From: Cardinalis cardinalis | Taxonomy: Eukaryota; Chordata; Aves; Passeriformes; Cardinalidae | Reading direction: 5' to 3' | DNA length: 64,000 nt | NCBI GenBank assembly: GCA_014549065.1 | Contig: JACDOX010000332.1 | Span: 462,328-526,327, forward strand | Part shown: in pieces, positions 62,734-64,000 of the stretch | Numbering within the stretch: position 1 is the stretch's first letter | Layout of the letters: each line of letters opens with the position of its first letter | The notes under the pieces: model-generated | The model's input: only the letters and a program-made list of their open reading frames with translations | What the model was told of the DNA's origin: nothing | The model's database searches: none | Made by a program: the position numbers and the translations under genes

Positions 62734-64000
62734 GTAAGAATGAATTTGTGTGTCTGTTCTCCACTGGAGTCTCCTTTGGAGGATTTGTCTTTTAAAGGAT
62801 GAATTATTATGCGGGCACATAAATGGGATGCAAAGTATTCCCTCAGCTGAACTTCCACCAAAGTGAGCATCCCTGGTAACCATTTAGCCAAAGGCAAATG
62901 TGCTCCTGTCAGTGCTGCAGGTACATCCCAGTCCCTAAAANTGAGTTCATTATTAATTGTGGCACTTTCAATTAGTGCTCACTGAAGTTTTCCTATCATT
63001 CAAGGCAACCAAGGGACTGTGCTCCCACCACTAGCAGTGACAATGACATTTGTTCTCATCACAGCCCTGCCACCTTCCTAAGCTTCATCCTGGACTCCTC
63101 AGGTCTTAGAAACACTGTCCATACAGAAATTGCTGNGGTTTTAAAATGTGTTATTATTAAGGAATCAGAAACTTTTGCTGACAGCAGCAAACTGTGGTCA
63201 ATGTATCTGGACTACAGATTTCAAACCACTTTACATGAGTTNATTCATAGAAAAATCCCACATTAAAAGACTTCAGCTTTAGATAACTGCAATCTATTAA
63301 TTATAGAATAATTGTTAATAAATTGGACAGCATTTAACATTTCATGCATCAACATTTACACTCAAAAGAAAGTTACTGTCCCTGTTGAGTCTCTTCTGCT
63401 GATTCAGGATCTCAGATGGCCTGACCTGCAGTGGGTTTGTAACTGAACAGCAAACTGGGATGGGGGAATAATGCTACTGGTACTGATTTGTGTTAATGAT
63501 CTATGGTACTTGTAATGAGTTATGTTAATGACTTCTGGTACTGGTACTGATTTGTGTTAATGGCTTCTGGTACTGGTACTGAAGTGCTGGCAGTGGAGAC
63601 CCTCCTCTGCCCACACCAAGAACAGGTTTCTCAGCCCTGCCATGACCTGAATGACCCCTCAGCAGCTGCCCCAGTGCCATGGACAGGGCAGGGCAGAGGT
63701 CCAAAGGAGCANTAAGCAGAGACCCCTGAATGCACAGCCCTGCTCCTCAACAGGGAACCACTGCCCTGGATTCCTGAGGGATCCTTTCTCCAGACACTAA
63801 ACAGTGGCCCTGTAGGACAACCTATGCTCTGAGGATTATTTCACAGATGCAGAGAGTCCACAGTGAGCAGTCCCCACTGAGCTTTCATGGTCAGGGGCAG
63901 AAGCAATTCCTCCCAAAACTATGCACACGTTTGTGGTACATTCTTACATCATTAGTTTTTCCCACTATCAAAAATTCCCTTTTACCCTTTGCTTTATGGC
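62734..64000 (+). other. ASPN intron (incomplete)
   Basis: Follows the ASPN donor GTAAGA at 62734. The next ASPN exon is not reached. It contains the minisatellite at 63476-63582; nothing else is recognised. Confidence 0.75.
63476..63582. repeat. 32-bp minisatellite, about 3.3 copies
   Basis: Units start at 63476, 63508 and 63540, with a partial one at 63572. Each full unit is 32 bp, built on ACTGGTACTGATTTGTGTTA followed by ATG-NCTTCTGGT. Units 1 and 3 are nearly identical and unit 2 is more diverged. Confidence 0.9.

Noticed and set aside
1..64000. tRNA, rRNA, CRISPR arrays, bacterial operons, or retroviral coding regions.
   Set aside because: None seen: no cloverleaf with A/B boxes recognised, no regularly spaced repeats with spacers, and only solo LTRs without internal genes.

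Overview
The window is vertebrate nuclear DNA, most likely from a bird and probably a songbird. The reasons are split genes with GT-AG introns, 3' fragments of CR1 LINEs on both strands (some ending in the ATTCTATG-type tail), and two solo LTRs of a kind I recognise from passerine endogenous retroviruses. Coding exons are GC-rich and the introns are AT-rich. Single N bases are scattered throughout, some inside exons. There are no bacterial features, no CRISPR array, and no rRNA or tRNA that I can see.

Layout. (1) 315-7726, plus strand: the last nine coding exons of IPPK (inositol-pentakisphosphate 2-kinase), ending at a TAA at 7724, then a 3' UTR that probably runs to the AATAAA at 10613. (2) 10695-12844, minus strand: the last three coding exons of CENPP (centromere protein P), tail to tail with IPPK. 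I found no earlier CENPP exon, so everything to the right appears to lie inside a very large CENPP intron, as in mammals. (3) 12845-32394: intron/intergenic DNA with CR1 fragments and a solo LTR at 25181-25803 with TG...CA ends and a 4-bp target duplication. (4) 32395-43947, plus strand: ECM2 (extracellular matrix protein 2), all nine coding exons. They splice into one open frame of 2007 nt (668 aa): signal peptide, VWC domain, charged linker and about 14 leucine-rich repeats. A second solo LTR sits antisense just inside the first intron shown. (5) 43948-62462: about 18 kb with no recognisable gene. (6) 62463-62733, plus strand: first coding exon of ASPN (asporin), with signal peptide, a nine-Asp run and the SLRP cysteine cluster. 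The rest of ASPN lies beyond the window.

How the genes relate. ECM2 and ASPN are secreted leucine-rich-repeat matrix proteins that form part of the ECM2-ASPN-OMD-OGN cluster. In mammals this cluster is embedded antisense in CENPP, with IPPK next to it, so the window shows conserved vertebrate synteny and not a pathway operon. IPPK makes inositol hexakisphosphate and CENPP is a constitutive kinetochore subunit. They are neighbours without an obvious shared function.

I found no undescribed biological system. The points most worth a second look are in ECM2: a strongly basic linker where the human protein is acidic, no RGD at the position of the human one, and a His/Asp/Glu-rich insertion near the C-terminus. 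The two LTR insertions, the IPPK/CENPP 3' overlap, a perfect 20-bp hairpin at 33795-33838 and a 32-bp minisatellite near the right edge are also notable.
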